A stretch of DNA of 64,000 bases from JALGWN01 sp964598025 (GCA_964598025.1 CAZRAU010000008.1:1-64000), one strand, 5' to 3'. Positions 1 through 8,366 are shown, counted from the stretch's first letter. Notes: generated by a model not told the origin, from the letters alone. Numbers and translations: made by a program.

Positions 1-1
1 C

Positions 2-733
2 TCAAAAAGTATCGTGCATCCTCGGGAGAGCCGAACCGGCCCGGGAAGGCGCCGGACCCTGGTATGGCTTGCCGTTGTCATTGTTGTGGCGGTGGCCATC
101 CTTGTCTTCTATGACCGGGTCATAAAGGTGAAAGGGTTGGGCGGGCCGGCCGGGGATGCCGGGGGATCCCGGGCTAGTGCAGCCGAGTCCACGCAAGCGG
201 AGAGGCCTGATTCACAGGGGGTGGTGATGCCGTCGGATTCAACCGGGATCGATTCGGGAGTGAAGGAGATCCGCGGCCGGGAGGATGAGGGAACCAGCGG
301 CGGTGGCCTGCCCGAGCAGAACGATTCCTTCGCAGAGCGGGTGGGCGGGGAAGATGCCTGGCCGGTGACCGTCGGCAGCGCGGATGAGGTTGAGACGACC
401 GGCGATCGTGCCGTCGGAGGGGACCGGCGGAGTGAAGAGCCGGAGATTGCCGGGACCAGGGCGGGCGGGCCCGGGGGGAAGGCCGGCAGGAACTGGCTCG
501 CCGTATCGGTGAGCGGATATGCGGTCAAGGCGAGGCTTCGGGCCGGGGACAGCGTCCTTGTAAACCGTTGGTTGCGGTCGGATTTCAGGGATACCTTCTA
601 TTCCAATGAGCCCTTCTGGGCCGATACGATAATCGCAAACGAGAACTCGATGACGCTTGTCTTGAACGGTGAGAAAGTCGACCTGCCGAATGTCGGGGAC
701 AACGTGATCACCGACTTCCGGATTTCTCCCTGA
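2..733 (+). CDS. RodZ-like protein, 5'-truncated by the window edge
   Basis: The frame is open to the window start, so the GTG at 14 is probably an internal codon. Visible parts are a basic stretch (GRRR), one membrane segment at residues 16-34 counted from that GTG, a low-complexity Gly/Asp/Glu-rich linker of about 120 residues, and a C-terminal beta domain (about 161-237, with SNEPFWADTIIANENSMTLV). The order basic-TM-disordered linker-beta domain and the 'EPF ... LNG' pattern match the C-terminal half of RodZ (DUF4115), a bitopic protein that links MreB to the elongation machinery. The cytoplasmic helix-turn-helix half would lie upstream of the window. It ends 19 bp before uvrB. The RodZ assignment is inference from architecture and weak motif similarity. 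Confidence 0.6.
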   Translation, partial: SKSIVHPRESRTGPGRRRTLVWLAVVIVVAVAILVFYDRVIKVKGLGGPAGDAGGSRASAAESTQAERPDSQGVVMPSDSTGIDSGVKEIRGREDEGTSGGGLPEQNDSFAERVGGEDAWPVTVGSADEVETTGDRAVGGDRRSEEPEIAGTRAGGPGGKAGRNWLAVSVSGYAVKARLRAGDSVLVNRWLRSDFRDTFYSNEPFWADTIIANENSMTLVLNGEKVDLPNVGDNVITDFRISP

Positions 734-752
734 CGCCGGAGCCAAGGGCGCC

Positions 753-2789
753 ATGAAATTCAAGCTGGTATCCAAGTACAAGCCCGGAGGAGACCAACCG
801 GCCGCCATAGACGAGTTGGTGGACGGCATCGAACTGGGCAGGCGGTGGCAGACCCTGCTGGGCGTCACCGGATCGGGCAAGACCTTCACAATGGCCAACG
901 TCATAGCCCGTACGGGGCTGCCGACCCTTGTAATCTCTCACAACNNNNNNNNNNACAAGACGCTTGCAGCCCAGCTCTATGCCGAGTTTCGCGGCTTTTT
1001 CCCCGATAATGCCGTGGAGTACTTCATAAGCTACTACGACTACTATCAGCCGGAGGCCTATATCCCCTCGACCGACACCTATATCGAAAAGGACGCTTCC
1101 ATCAACGAGGACATCGATAAACTGAGGCTCAGGGCGACGGCCTCGGTCCTGGAGCGAAAAGACGTCATCGTGGTGGCGAGCGTATCCTGCATCTACGGCA
1201 TAGGCTCGCCGGACGACTTCAGGAACATGCTCATCACCCTGAGTGAAGGCCAGACAATCCCGCGGGATGCCATGCTCAGGAACTTGGTGGACATGCAGTA
1301 CACCAGGAATGACTACGAATTCGTGCGGGGCACCTTCCGTGTGCGCGGTGATACTGTCGAAGTGATCCCGTCGAGTGAGGAACATGCGGTCAGGATCGAG
1401 ATGTTCGGGGATGAAGTGACGCGGTTGTCGGTGGTGGATGCGACCTCCGGCAAGATACTCACCCGGAAGAAACAGGTAAGCATCTACCCGGCCAAGCACT
1501 TCGTAATGCCGTATGCGAGGTTGGAAGCATCGATCAAGGACATAGAAATCGAGCTCAAGCAAGTGCTCGCCGGGCTTAAGGAGGATGGGAGGCTCCTGGA
1601 GGCCCAGAGGCTTGAGTCAAGGACCAGGTATGACATTGAGATGCTGCGGGAGATAGGCTATTGTCCGGGTATCGAGAACTACTCGCGGCACCTGAGCGGG
1701 CGGGCCGCCGGGCAGCCGCCTTGCGCACTCGTTGATTACTTTCCCGAGCGCTTCCTCACGATCATAGACGAATCCCACGTTACCTTGCCGCAGATTCGGG
1801 GCATGTATATGGGTGACCGGTCCCGCAAGCAGACCCTTGTCGAGTATGGATTCCGGCTGCCTTCGGCCCTGGATAACCGGCCTCTTCGATTCGAAGAATT
1901 CGAGTCAAAAGTGGCCCAGGTGGTGTTCGTTTCCGCAACACCCGCCGACTTCGAGATCGAGAAATGCGGCGGAGTGATCGTAGAGCAGATCATCAGGCCG
2001 ACCGGATTGGTAGATCCGGAGACCGTGGTCAGGCCGGTGGCCGGTCAGGTCGACGACCTGGTGGGGGAGATAAGGGAGGTGACTGCAAGGAGCCAGCGGG
2101 CGCTTGTCACCACGCTCACCAAGAGGATGGCCGAGGACCTGACCGAGTACCTGCTCTCGCTGGGGATCAGGGCGCGTTACCTTCACTCCGACATCGCGGC
2201 TATCGAAAGGGTCGAGATCCTGAGGGGACTGCGCCTGAAGGAATTCGATGTGATTGTCGGGATCAATCTCCTGAGGGAGGGGCTCGATTTGCCTGAGGTC
2301 TCCCTTGTCGCTGTGCTCGATGCGGACAAGGAAGGTTTTCTCAGGTCTGAAACCTCGCTGATACAGGTTGCGGGCCGGGCGGCAAGAAACGTTTCGGGCA
2401 AGGTGATACTCTATGCCGATGCGATTACGGGATCCATGGACAGGGCCATGAAGGAGACCGGGCGAAGAAGGCGGAAACAGATTAGGTATAATGAGGAGCA
2501 TGGTATAGTGCCTGAGACCATCTATAAGTCGACCGAAGAGATTATTCAGGCCACATCCGTAGCGGACTCGCGCGCGTCAAGGGAAGTGGGACCTGAGGGG
2601 ATGTTCGAGGGTGGGGACTATGAGCAGATGCTGGCCGCCCTTGAAGCGGAAATGATGGATGCCGCGAAGAACCTTGAGTTCGAGAAGGCGGCGTCGCTTC
2701 GCGACAGGATGGAGGACATCATCGCAATGATGGCGATGACCGGCGAGAAGCGCGGTCGCCGGAAAGGCAGAAGGAGAGCAAGGCGGTGA
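753..2789 (+). CDS. uvrB: UvrABC excinuclease subunit B
   Basis: UvrB is the damage-verifying helicase-like subunit of nucleotide excision repair, loaded by UvrA and then joined by UvrC. The 678-residue frame has the usual family length. It shows Walker A GVTGSGKT (37-44), the beta-hairpin region YYDYYQPEAYIPSTDTYIEK, a DESH Walker B equivalent (IIDESHVTLPQ), helicase motifs near the C-terminal half (INLLREGLDLPEVSLVAVLD, IQVAGRAARN) and a C-terminal UVR motif (about 625-660) that contacts UvrC. Four undefined residues come from a 10-N run at 945-954, between HN and KTLAAQLY. Family members read HNKTLAAQLY without interruption, so the run is an assembly join and not an insertion. The stop overlaps the GTG start of nadC (GTGA). 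Confidence 0.97.
   Translation: MKFKLVSKYKPGGDQPAAIDELVDGIELGRRWQTLLGVTGSGKTFTMANVIARTGLPTLVISHNXXXXKTLAAQLYAEFRGFFPDNAVEYFISYYDYYQPEAYIPSTDTYIEKDASINEDIDKLRLRATASVLERKDVIVVASVSCIYGIGSPDDFRNMLITLSEGQTIPRDAMLRNLVDMQYTRNDYEFVRGTFRVRGDTVEVIPSSEEHAVRIEMFGDEVTRLSVVDATSGKILTRKKQVSIYPAKHFVMPYARLEASIKDIEIELKQVLAGLKEDGRLLEAQRLESRTRYDIEMLREIGYCPGIENYSRHLSGRAAGQPPCALVDYFPERFLTIIDESHVTLPQIRGMYMGDRSRKQTLVEYGFRLPSALDNRPLRFEEFESKVAQVVFVSATPADFEIEKCGGVIVEQIIRPTGLVDPETVVRPVAGQVDDLVGEIREVTARSQRALVTTLTKRMAEDLTEYLLSLGIRARYLHSDIAAIERVEILRGLRLKEFDVIVGINLLREGLDLPEVSLVAVLDADKEGFLRSETSLIQVAGRAARNVSGKVILYADAITGSMDRAMKETGRRRRKQIRYNEEHGIVPETIYKSTEEIIQATSVADSRASREVGPEGMFEGGDYEQMLAALEAEMMDAAKNLEFEKAASLRDRMEDIIAMMAMTGEKRGRRKGRRRARR
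945..954. other. Assembly gap (10 N) inside uvrB
   Basis: Exactly ten N. The left side ends in ...CACAAC and the right side begins ACAAGACG. Overlapping the shared AC restores CAC AAC AAG ACG (H-N-K-T), the normal UvrB sequence. The gap length is therefore a placeholder and the true missing sequence is probably nothing. Confidence 0.9.
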
Positions 2790-3643
2790 AGTTTCCTTTT
2801 AAGGTCAAACTCGGAAGAAGGCTCCTAGATGGAGCCGTATCCCGGGCGTTAAGGGAGGACATCGGGAGCGGCGACGTGACTACGGTGGCCACGGTTGGCC
2901 CGCGGGTACGGGCCGATGCCGCACTCATGCTCAAGGCCGACGGTGTCATTGCGGGCCTGCCTGTGCTTGAAGCCGTTTTCAAGTCCTTCGACCCGGAGAC
3001 CTCGGTGGTTTGCGCCGCCCGGGAAGGCGAATACTATAGACGGGGGTACGAGCTGGCCCGGATCAAGGGAAGAGCCCGCAGCATACTTACCTGTGAGAGA
3101 GTCGCTCTCAATTTCATCCAGCACCTCTCGGGAATCGCCACGCTCACCCGCCGGTTCGTCGGTGAGGTCGAAGGGACAGGGGCCGGTATCGTCGACACCA
3201 GGAAGACCATACCCGGGCTACGGTATCTTGAGAAATATGCCGTCCTGGCAGGAGGCGGGTTCAACCACCGGCCGAGGCTGTCGGATTTGGCACTCATCAA
3301 GGACAATCACATAAAGGCGGCAGGAGGCATGAGGCAGGCGGTCGGGCGGGTGCGCAGGGCGAAGCCCGGGGTCGGCGTTGAAGTGGAGGTCGGGCCCGAT
3401 ACCGATCCGGCCGGCCTCGAAGGGCTCGACATAGATATGGTGATGCTCGACAACTGGCCTCTCAACCGGCTCAAGCGGGCCGTCAGGGCGGTCAGGCGGC
3501 TCTCATCCAGCCCGTTGGTCGAGGTGTCGGGTAACGTCCGGCTCGAGAACGTCCGGCGAATCGCCTTGTGCGGACCGGACTTTATCTCGATAGGCCTGCT
3601 CACGCATTCGGCACCGTCGACGGACATAAGTCTGGACTTCTGA
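2786..3643 (+). CDS. nadC: Nicotinate-nucleotide pyrophosphorylase (quinolinate phosphoribosyltransferase)
   Basis: NadC converts quinolinate and PRPP to nicotinate mononucleotide, CO2 and PPi in de novo NAD synthesis. The 285-residue length is typical. Signature segments are the N-terminal LREDIGSGDVTT, DTRKTIPGLR (about 136-145), GGGFNHRPRLSDLALIKDNH, and C-terminal EVSGNV and DFISIGLLTHSA, which form the phosphate-binding end of the barrel. The GTG start overlaps the uvrB stop, and the stop codon abuts the ATG of birA with no gap, so the three genes are co-transcribed. nadA and nadB are not in the window. Confidence 0.96.
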   Translation: MKFPFKVKLGRRLLDGAVSRALREDIGSGDVTTVATVGPRVRADAALMLKADGVIAGLPVLEAVFKSFDPETSVVCAAREGEYYRRGYELARIKGRARSILTCERVALNFIQHLSGIATLTRRFVGEVEGTGAGIVDTRKTIPGLRYLEKYAVLAGGGFNHRPRLSDLALIKDNHIKAAGGMRQAVGRVRRAKPGVGVEVEVGPDTDPAGLEGLDIDMVMLDNWPLNRLKRAVRAVRRLSSSPLVEVSGNVRLENVRRIALCGPDFISIGLLTHSAPSTDISLDF

Positions 3644-4621
3644 ATGAGTCGATTGGAAGTGGCCGTTGTGGTCAGTTTAAGAAGTGCCGGCAGATATGTC
3701 ACCGGTGAAGAGCTGGGGCGGATCTGCGGGGCTGCCCCAGGGGAAGTGAGAGCGATCGTCCAGGATCTCATCAAACGAGGGTACGGGATCGATGAGGTTC
3801 CCGGTGAAGGTTTCAGGCTGAAAGAGACCGCTTCGACCCTGGACGGTGCGGACATAAAGGCGAGCCTATCCACCACGATTCTCGCCTCCGAGGTGTTTGC
3901 CTTCGGGAGGGTCGGATCCACCAATGACGTTGCGACCGCGCTGGCCAGGGGTGGGGCTCCGGACGGGGCGCTGGTTATAGCCGAAGAGCAGACCAAAGGA
4001 CGAGGACGCCTCGGGAGAAAATGGCATTCTCCTCATTCCGCCGGGCTCTGGTTCTCGCTCGTTCTCAAGCCTGACCTGTCACCGGAGGCTTCGACGACGT
4101 TGTCACTGGCAGCGGCCCTGGGTATTGCCACGGCACTTGATGAGGAATACGGCATACCCGCCCGCATCAAGTGGCCCAACGACGTGCTAGTCCACGGCCG
4201 CAAGATCTGTGGTATCCTTACGGAGGCGGAGTTCCTTGGACGGGCCCTCCACTTCGTTGTGGTGGGGATCGGCATCAATGTGCTTGGGGGAGAGGCCGAC
4301 TTCCCTCCGGAAATAAGAGGAATAGCCACCTCCGTAAGCATGGAAGCCGGCGATGGCATAAGCCGGGGCGATGTACTTGTGGCCGTGATCGAAAGCATCG
4401 AGAGCAAATACATTAGACTGGTCAACAGGGGTTTCTCAGAGCTGAAGGGAGAGCTGCTTGGTAGGTCTTCGCTGGTTGGCAAGATGGTCCGAGTGCATAC
4501 CGGAGGAGGCCTCATAGAAGGTACGGCAATAGATATCGACGACCGGGGGGCGCTGATCTTGAAACGTGACGACTGCTCGCTTCAGCGAATCCTGGCCGGA
4601 GATGTTGTCGGGGTGGGTTAG
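3644..4621 (+). CDS. birA: Bifunctional biotin--[acetyl-CoA-carboxylase] ligase / biotin operon repressor
   Basis: BirA makes biotinyl-5'-AMP and transfers biotin to carrier proteins; class II members also repress biotin genes. Residues 1-60 form a winged helix-turn-helix (LEVAVVVSLRSAGRYVTGEE ... GYGIDEVPGEGFRL). The catalytic core has GSTNDVA, the GRGRLGRKWHS adenylate-binding loop (about 118-128), KWPNDVL and GIGINV, and a small C-terminal SH3-like domain follows. At 325 residues with the HTH intact, regulation of biotin genes elsewhere is plausible. The ATG directly follows the nadC stop. The coaX gene follows after 9 bp, an arrangement of cofactor genes seen in many bacteria. Confidence 0.94.
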   Translation: MSRLEVAVVVSLRSAGRYVTGEELGRICGAAPGEVRAIVQDLIKRGYGIDEVPGEGFRLKETASTLDGADIKASLSTTILASEVFAFGRVGSTNDVATALARGGAPDGALVIAEEQTKGRGRLGRKWHSPHSAGLWFSLVLKPDLSPEASTTLSLAAALGIATALDEEYGIPARIKWPNDVLVHGRKICGILTEAEFLGRALHFVVVGIGINVLGGEADFPPEIRGIATSVSMEAGDGISRGDVLVAVIESIESKYIRLVNRGFSELKGELLGRSSLVGKMVRVHTGGGLIEGTAIDIDDRGALILKRDDCSLQRILAGDVVGVG

Positions 4622-4630
4622 GAGGAAACC

Positions 4631-5437
4631 ATGATCATATGTGTGGATCTGGGCAATACCACGACGACCGTAGGTTTGATGGAACAAACGGAGGCCAAAG
4701 CCTTCTGGAGGATTATGACGCGGGAGCGGACCAGCGATGAATACGGTTTATTGCTCACCTCCCTCCTGGCCACGGTGGACGGGAGGCTGAAACCGGACAT
4801 GGGAGGCATATGTTCGGTCGTGCCCTCCGAGACCGGAAGCGTGGCGGCCGCAGTGGCCTCCGCTGTCGGCGTGGACAGTAAAATCGTGGACGGAATGAGC
4901 GATTGCGGCATTGAAATTGTCGTCGACAGTCCTGAGGGAGTGGGGGGGGACAGGATAGCAAATGCTGCGGGAGCCTACTATGAGTATGGCGGCCCGGCCA
5001 TCGTTGTCGATGCAGGGACTGCATTGACCTTCGACTATGTCACCCGAAAAGGGCAATACGTGGGAGGGGTCATCGCGCCCGGCATACTTGCCGGTGCGAG
5101 GGATCTGTGGGAAAAGGCCAGAATGCTCCCGGCGGTCGAGATCAAGAAACCTGCCGGAGTGATCGGCTCTTCGACCATAACCTGCATGCAGTCGGGCATT
5201 TACTTCGGTGCGGTGGCGGAGGTGGAGGGTATCGTGAAGCGTATGTGGCAGGAACTGGGGAGCGAATGCAGGGTTGTCCTTACAGGAGGCCAGGCGGTCT
5301 TTATCAAGGATGATCTCCCGTTCGAGGTCGCCTACGATCCCCACCTCACCCTCAAAGGGATCTCTTACGCAGTCGATCCNNNNNNNNNNGGCTGCGGCGC
5401 CGGGCCCGATGAAGCCCCCGATTTAGAGCTTGCCTAG
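4631..5437 (+). CDS. coaX: Type III pantothenate kinase
   Basis: CoaX phosphorylates pantothenate with ATP in the first step of coenzyme A synthesis; this class is not inhibited by CoA. Family motifs of the ASKHA fold are visible: phosphate loop DLGNTTTTVGL (5-15), GGDRIANA (about 107-114), DAGTALTFDYV (about 127-137) and GGVIAPG. The start ATG has AGGAGG just upstream (4620-4625). The C-terminus is uncertain: a 10-N run at 5380-5389 interrupts it after LTLKGISYAVD, close to where CoaX proteins normally end, so the last 15 residues (GCGAGPDEAPDLELA) may be out of frame or not part of the protein. Confidence 0.93.
   Translation: MIICVDLGNTTTTVGLMEQTEAKAFWRIMTRERTSDEYGLLLTSLLATVDGRLKPDMGGICSVVPSETGSVAAAVASAVGVDSKIVDGMSDCGIEIVVDSPEGVGGDRIANAAGAYYEYGGPAIVVDAGTALTFDYVTRKGQYVGGVIAPGILAGARDLWEKARMLPAVEIKKPAGVIGSSTITCMQSGIYFGAVAEVEGIVKRMWQELGSECRVVLTGGQAVFIKDDLPFEVAYDPHLTLKGISYAVDXXXXGCGAGPDEAPDLELA
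5380..5389. other. Assembly gap (10 N) near the 3' end of coaX
   Basis: A second fixed 10-N placeholder. Unlike the one in uvrB, the flanks (GTCGATCC and GGCTGCGG) show no obvious overlap that restores a family sequence. Both the true gap size and the reading frame after it are unknown. Confidence 0.9.
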
Positions 5438-5466
5438 TGCAGGTAGACGTTGTATTTTTGCTCTTG

Positions 5467-5493
5467 TTAGCAGTCATGTAGCTGGAGTGCCAA
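5467..5493. promoter_or_regulatory. CIRCE operator (HrcA binding site) upstream of groL
   Basis: The inverted repeat TTAGCAGTC - 9 bp (ATGTAGCTG) - GAGTGCCAA matches the CIRCE consensus TTAGCACTC-N9-GAGTGCTAA at 16 of 18 arm positions with the exact 9-bp spacer. It lies 48 bp upstream of the groL ATG. CIRCE is bound by the HrcA repressor, which is released on heat shock. hrcA itself is not in the window. A clear -10/-35 pair could not be assigned around it. Confidence 0.9.
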
Positions 5494-5541
5494 TTATTCG
5501 GAATGGGCTTTGTGATGTGGACTTAACACAGGAGGTTTGAC

Positions 5542-7131
5542 ATGGCCAAACAGATCGAGTTCGGCGGCGATGCGAGGACTCATCTCAAGGCTGGCGTGGA
5601 CAAGCTCGCCGATGTGGTCAAGATAACTCTCGGGCCGAGGGGACGGAATGTTGTCCTGGACAAAAAGTTCGGCTCCCCGGCGATCACAAATGACGGCGTC
5701 ACCATAGCCAAGGAGATTGAACTGGAGGATCCGTACGAGAACCTCGGGGCACAGATGATGCGGGAGGTCGCCTCCAAGACGCAGGACGCCGCCGGTGACG
5801 GCACGACCACAGCGACCATCCTGGCCCAGGCCATCGTTGCTCACGGGCTGAGGAACGTCACAGCCGGCGCCAACCCGATTGCGATCAGACGGGGCATAGA
5901 GGCGGCTGTAAGTACCGTGATTGCGGAGATCAAGAGGCAAGCCCACCCCATCAAGACGCGGGATGAGATATCGCAGGTTGCCGCCATCTCCGCAAACAAC
6001 GATGCCGAGGTGGGTGAGCTGATCGCCGATGCCATGGAACGGGTCGGCAAAGAGGGTGTCATTACCGTCGAGGAAGCAAAGACTCTTGAGACCAGTCTCG
6101 AGGTGGTTGAGGGAATGCAGTTTGATCGAGGCTACCAGTCCCCCTATTTCGTTACCAATCCCGAGAAGATGGAATGCGTGCTGGAGGACTGCCACATACT
6201 GATCCATGACAAGAAGATCAGCGTCATGAAAGACCTTGTGCAGATCCTCGAGAAGGTTGCACAGACGGGGAGGCCGCTTCTCATCCTGGCCGAGGATACT
6301 GAGGGTGAGGCGCTGGCGACATTGGTTCTCAACAAGCTCAAGGGCACGCTGCCATGTTGTGCCGTCAAGGCGCCCGGTTTCGGCGATCGCCGAAAAGCGA
6401 TGCTGGAGGATATAGCGACCTTGACGGGAGGTAGGGTGATATCCGAAGATGCCGGTTTCAAACTGGAGAACGTGGTGCTCGGCGATCTGGGTGCGGCGAG
6501 AACCGTCAAGGTGGACAAGGACGACACCACGATAATCGGCGGCAAGGGCAAGGCGGCCGATATCAAGCTCCGGGTGAATCAGCTGCGCAAGCAGATAGAG
6601 GCCTCGACCTCCGACTATGATCGCGAGAAGCTTCAGGAGCGGCTGGCGAGACTTGTCGGAGGCGTTGCGGTCATCAAGGTCGGTTCTCCGACCGAGACTG
6701 CGATGAAGGAAAGAAAAGCCAGGGTGGAGGATGCGCTGGCTGCCACACGCGCGGCCGTGGAAGAGGGAGTGGTCCCTGGTGGCGGGGTCACACTCATAAG
6801 GGCGATCCCTGCCGTCAATGCGCTCAAACTGCCGGGAGACGACAAGATCGGCGCCGACATTGTGGCCAAGGCCCTCACAGAACCTGCCCGAATGATAGCA
6901 GTAAACAGCGGCCTCGAGGGCTCGGTGGTGGTGGAGCACATAAAGACGGGCAAGGGTGCCTGGGGATTCAACGCCCAGACACGGGATTACGAGGATCTCA
7001 GTAAGGCAGGTATAATCGATCCGGCGAAGGTGACGCGTTCAGGCGTTCAGAATGCGGCGAGCGTCGCCTCGCTTATCCTCATTACCGAAGCCATTATCAC
7101 GGAGAAGCCCGAAGAGGACGAGGAAGACTGA
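5542..7131 (+). CDS. groL: Chaperonin GroEL (Hsp60)
   Basis: GroEL forms the double-ring ATP-dependent folding chamber. The 529-residue protein has the N-terminal MAKQIEFGGDAR, the ATP-site motif GDGTTTATILA, the apical domain, and the late motif AAVEEGVVPGGGVTL that is diagnostic of group I chaperonins. The start has AGGAGGTTTGAC just upstream. Two oddities: the C-terminus ends in an acidic tail (EKPEEDEED) without the Gly-Gly-Met repeat of E. coli-type GroEL, and no groES lies upstream or downstream, so its co-chaperonin must be elsewhere. Regulation by HrcA is indicated by the CIRCE element in front. Confidence 0.97.
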   Translation: MAKQIEFGGDARTHLKAGVDKLADVVKITLGPRGRNVVLDKKFGSPAITNDGVTIAKEIELEDPYENLGAQMMREVASKTQDAAGDGTTTATILAQAIVAHGLRNVTAGANPIAIRRGIEAAVSTVIAEIKRQAHPIKTRDEISQVAAISANNDAEVGELIADAMERVGKEGVITVEEAKTLETSLEVVEGMQFDRGYQSPYFVTNPEKMECVLEDCHILIHDKKISVMKDLVQILEKVAQTGRPLLILAEDTEGEALATLVLNKLKGTLPCCAVKAPGFGDRRKAMLEDIATLTGGRVISEDAGFKLENVVLGDLGAARTVKVDKDDTTIIGGKGKAADIKLRVNQLRKQIEASTSDYDREKLQERLARLVGGVAVIKVGSPTETAMKERKARVEDALAATRAAVEEGVVPGGGVTLIRAIPAVNALKLPGDDKIGADIVAKALTEPARMIAVNSGLEGSVVVEHIKTGKGAWGFNAQTRDYEDLSKAGIIDPAKVTRSGVQNAASVASLILITEAIITEKPEEDEED

Positions 7132-7154
7132 CCGGGGATTTTCTCCGATTACTT

Positions 7155-7307
7155 GTAGCGTCGCCGCTCCTGTGGCGGCGTTGCCTCTTGTATCTTCGGG
7201 TCTCTGTGCGCGACGGGTTTGGCTGCGCTCGCCGCTCGCTTGCTGTTCAGAACGACGTTCACTGCTCCGCGAACGGCTTCGCTGCGCCACCGTATCCGTA
7301 GCGTCGG
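7155..7307. repeat. Composite dispersed repeat in the groL-7493 intergenic region
   Basis: The roughly 360-bp gap after groL holds no convincing gene. From 7155 it contains a B-type palindrome (GTAGCGTCGCCGCTCCTGTG, continuing as GCGGCG), a degenerate A-type copy (about 7187-7215, TCGGGTCTCTGTGC core), a block of about 70 bp (7221-7289), and another GTAGCGTCGG at 7298-7307. The 70-bp block and the A copy recur in reverse orientation at 20688-20827 with only scattered differences. The short frames read through it on both strands are products of the repeat. Confidence 0.75.
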
Positions 7308-7431
7308 TGGGAGTTGTTGGGGTGTTTCCAGAACCGCCAGCGTGTAAGCCACAGGCATGTATCGTGTAGCAAAGGTGCTTATCTCGAATCGAGTTGCTGC
7401 TGATGGTTGTTTCCCGGGGCGAAAAAAAGGG

Positions 7432-7460
7432 TTGACATGCTGTGATTGATGCTCTATCAT
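7432..7460 (+). promoter_or_regulatory. Strong sigma-70-type promoter
   Basis: A perfect -35 TTGACA (7432-7437), a 17-bp spacer and -10 TATCAT (7455-7460) lie 33 bp upstream of the membrane-protein ATG at 7493. This is among the best matches to the vegetative consensus in the window. Confidence 0.75.
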
Positions 7461-7461
7461 T

Positions 7462-7473
7462 TAGAGTACTCTA
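7462..7473. promoter_or_regulatory. Perfect 12-bp palindrome at the transcription start, candidate operator
   Basis: TAGAGTACTCTA is an exact inverted repeat placed 1 bp after the -10 hexamer, over the expected start site. The second gene of the operon encodes a winged-helix regulator, so autorepression at this site is likely. Binding is inferred only from position and symmetry. Confidence 0.65.
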
Positions 7474-7492
7474 TATTAAGAAGGAGGTTCAA

Positions 7493-8059
7493 ATGGGTTC
7501 CAGTCAGATTGAATCCGACCTCGGATACGTGCGGGATCTCGTCCGGAAATCGGATCGCAAGCCCACACCCGCGCCGCTGTACCTGCTCTGGGCCGTACTC
7601 GTAGCGATCGGCTTCTCGCTTCTGGACTTTGCTCCGCAGTGGGCCGGCTACTATTGGATGGTCGCCGCTCCCCTCGGAGGTGTGGCTAGCGGTCTGCTGG
7701 CGCGGCATGCGGAAATGAGCAAAGGTCAAGTCAGGCGGGAGACAGGCATTCGCCACGCCCTCCACTGGGGAGGGATGCTGGTCGTGGTCGCCCTGGCCAT
7801 CATTCTTGCGGCCGGGGGACATATTCAGGGGATTGAGCTCGGTCGGGTGATCTTGCTCCTGGTTGCATTCGGCTGGTGGGCCGCGGGTGTCCACTTCGAT
7901 CGGACATTCATCCTCCTAGGAGGAATGATGATGGTGGGCTTTGTCGGGACCCTCATCTTCCCGCGCTATGCGTGGACGGCCCTGGGCATCCTCATTGCGA
8001 TTTCCCTGACGGTCGCCGCTTTGCGTGGAGGTCGACGCCATGCCTCGCAGGCCGCCTGA
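7493..8059 (+). CDS. Small polytopic membrane protein of unknown function
   Basis: The start is the ATG at 7493, preceded by AAGGAGG (7480-7486); an upstream GTG at 7442 lies inside the promoter and is discarded. The 188-residue protein has a charged N-terminus (MGSSQIESDLGYVRDLVRKS) and about six hydrophobic segments: LYLLWAVLVAIGFSLL, WMVAAPLGGVASGLLA, GGMLVVVALAIILAAG, VILLLVAFGWWAAGV, ILLGGMMMVGFVGTLI and ALGILIAISLTVAAL. No catalytic motif is evident and I do not recognise a named family. It overlaps the downstream regulator gene by 20 bp, so the two are translationally coupled. This membrane protein plus winged-helix pairing under one operator is typical of small self-regulated units. 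Confidence 0.85.
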   Translation: MGSSQIESDLGYVRDLVRKSDRKPTPAPLYLLWAVLVAIGFSLLDFAPQWAGYYWMVAAPLGGVASGLLARHAEMSKGQVRRETGIRHALHWGGMLVVVALAIILAAGGHIQGIELGRVILLLVAFGWWAAGVHFDRTFILLGGMMMVGFVGTLIFPRYAWTALGILIAISLTVAALRGGRRHASQAA

Positions 8060-8366
8060 AGGCGATGCGCAGATCCGGGAGGGCCTCAAGCATCTGAGCA
8101 AGCTCCTCGGGCATCGCACGCGGCTTGGGATTTGCGCACTTCTCGCTCGTAATGACGCGCTTTCCTTCAGCCGCCTGAAGGAACTGGTGGAAGAGACCGA
8201 CGGCAACCTCGGTGCCCAGTTGCGCAAACTCGAGAACGAGGGGTTTCTAAGCGTGCGCAAGGAGTTCCGCGGTCGCAAGCCCGTGACATGGTATGCACTC
8301 ACCGAGCATGGTAGGCTGGGTCTCGACGAACATATCCGGGCGTTGGGGCTGTTGCTGGGGGAGTAA
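8040..8366 (+). CDS. Winged-helix transcriptional regulator (MarR/ArsR-like, HTH_27 type)
   Basis: The start chosen is the ATG at 8040 with GGAGGT at 8026-8031; a GTG at 8025 would overlap that ribosome site. The 108-residue protein is one winged helix: a helical lead (LKHLSKLLGHRTRLGICALLA), the recognition region LSFSRLKELVEETDGNLGAQ followed by LRKLENEGFLSV, then the wing FRGRKPVTWYALTEHGRLGL and a C-terminal dimerisation helix. The LTDGNL-S/A-HLRKLE pattern is typical of small regulators that sit beside a membrane protein gene and bind an AGTACT-centred palindrome as a dimer; the palindrome at 7462 fits. The role as autorepressor is inference. Confidence 0.88.
   Translation: MPRRPPEGDAQIREGLKHLSKLLGHRTRLGICALLARNDALSFSRLKELVEETDGNLGAQLRKLENEGFLSVRKEFRGRKPVTWYALTEHGRLGLDEHIRALGLLLGE

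Noticed and set aside
5494..6939. 481-codon antisense frame opposite groL
   Set aside because: groL is certain on the plus strand, and the antisense reading has no recognisable features.
7039..7369. Frames on both strands after groL
   Set aside because: They run through the composite repeat and the groL 3' end; composition is Arg/Ser-rich with no ribosome site.
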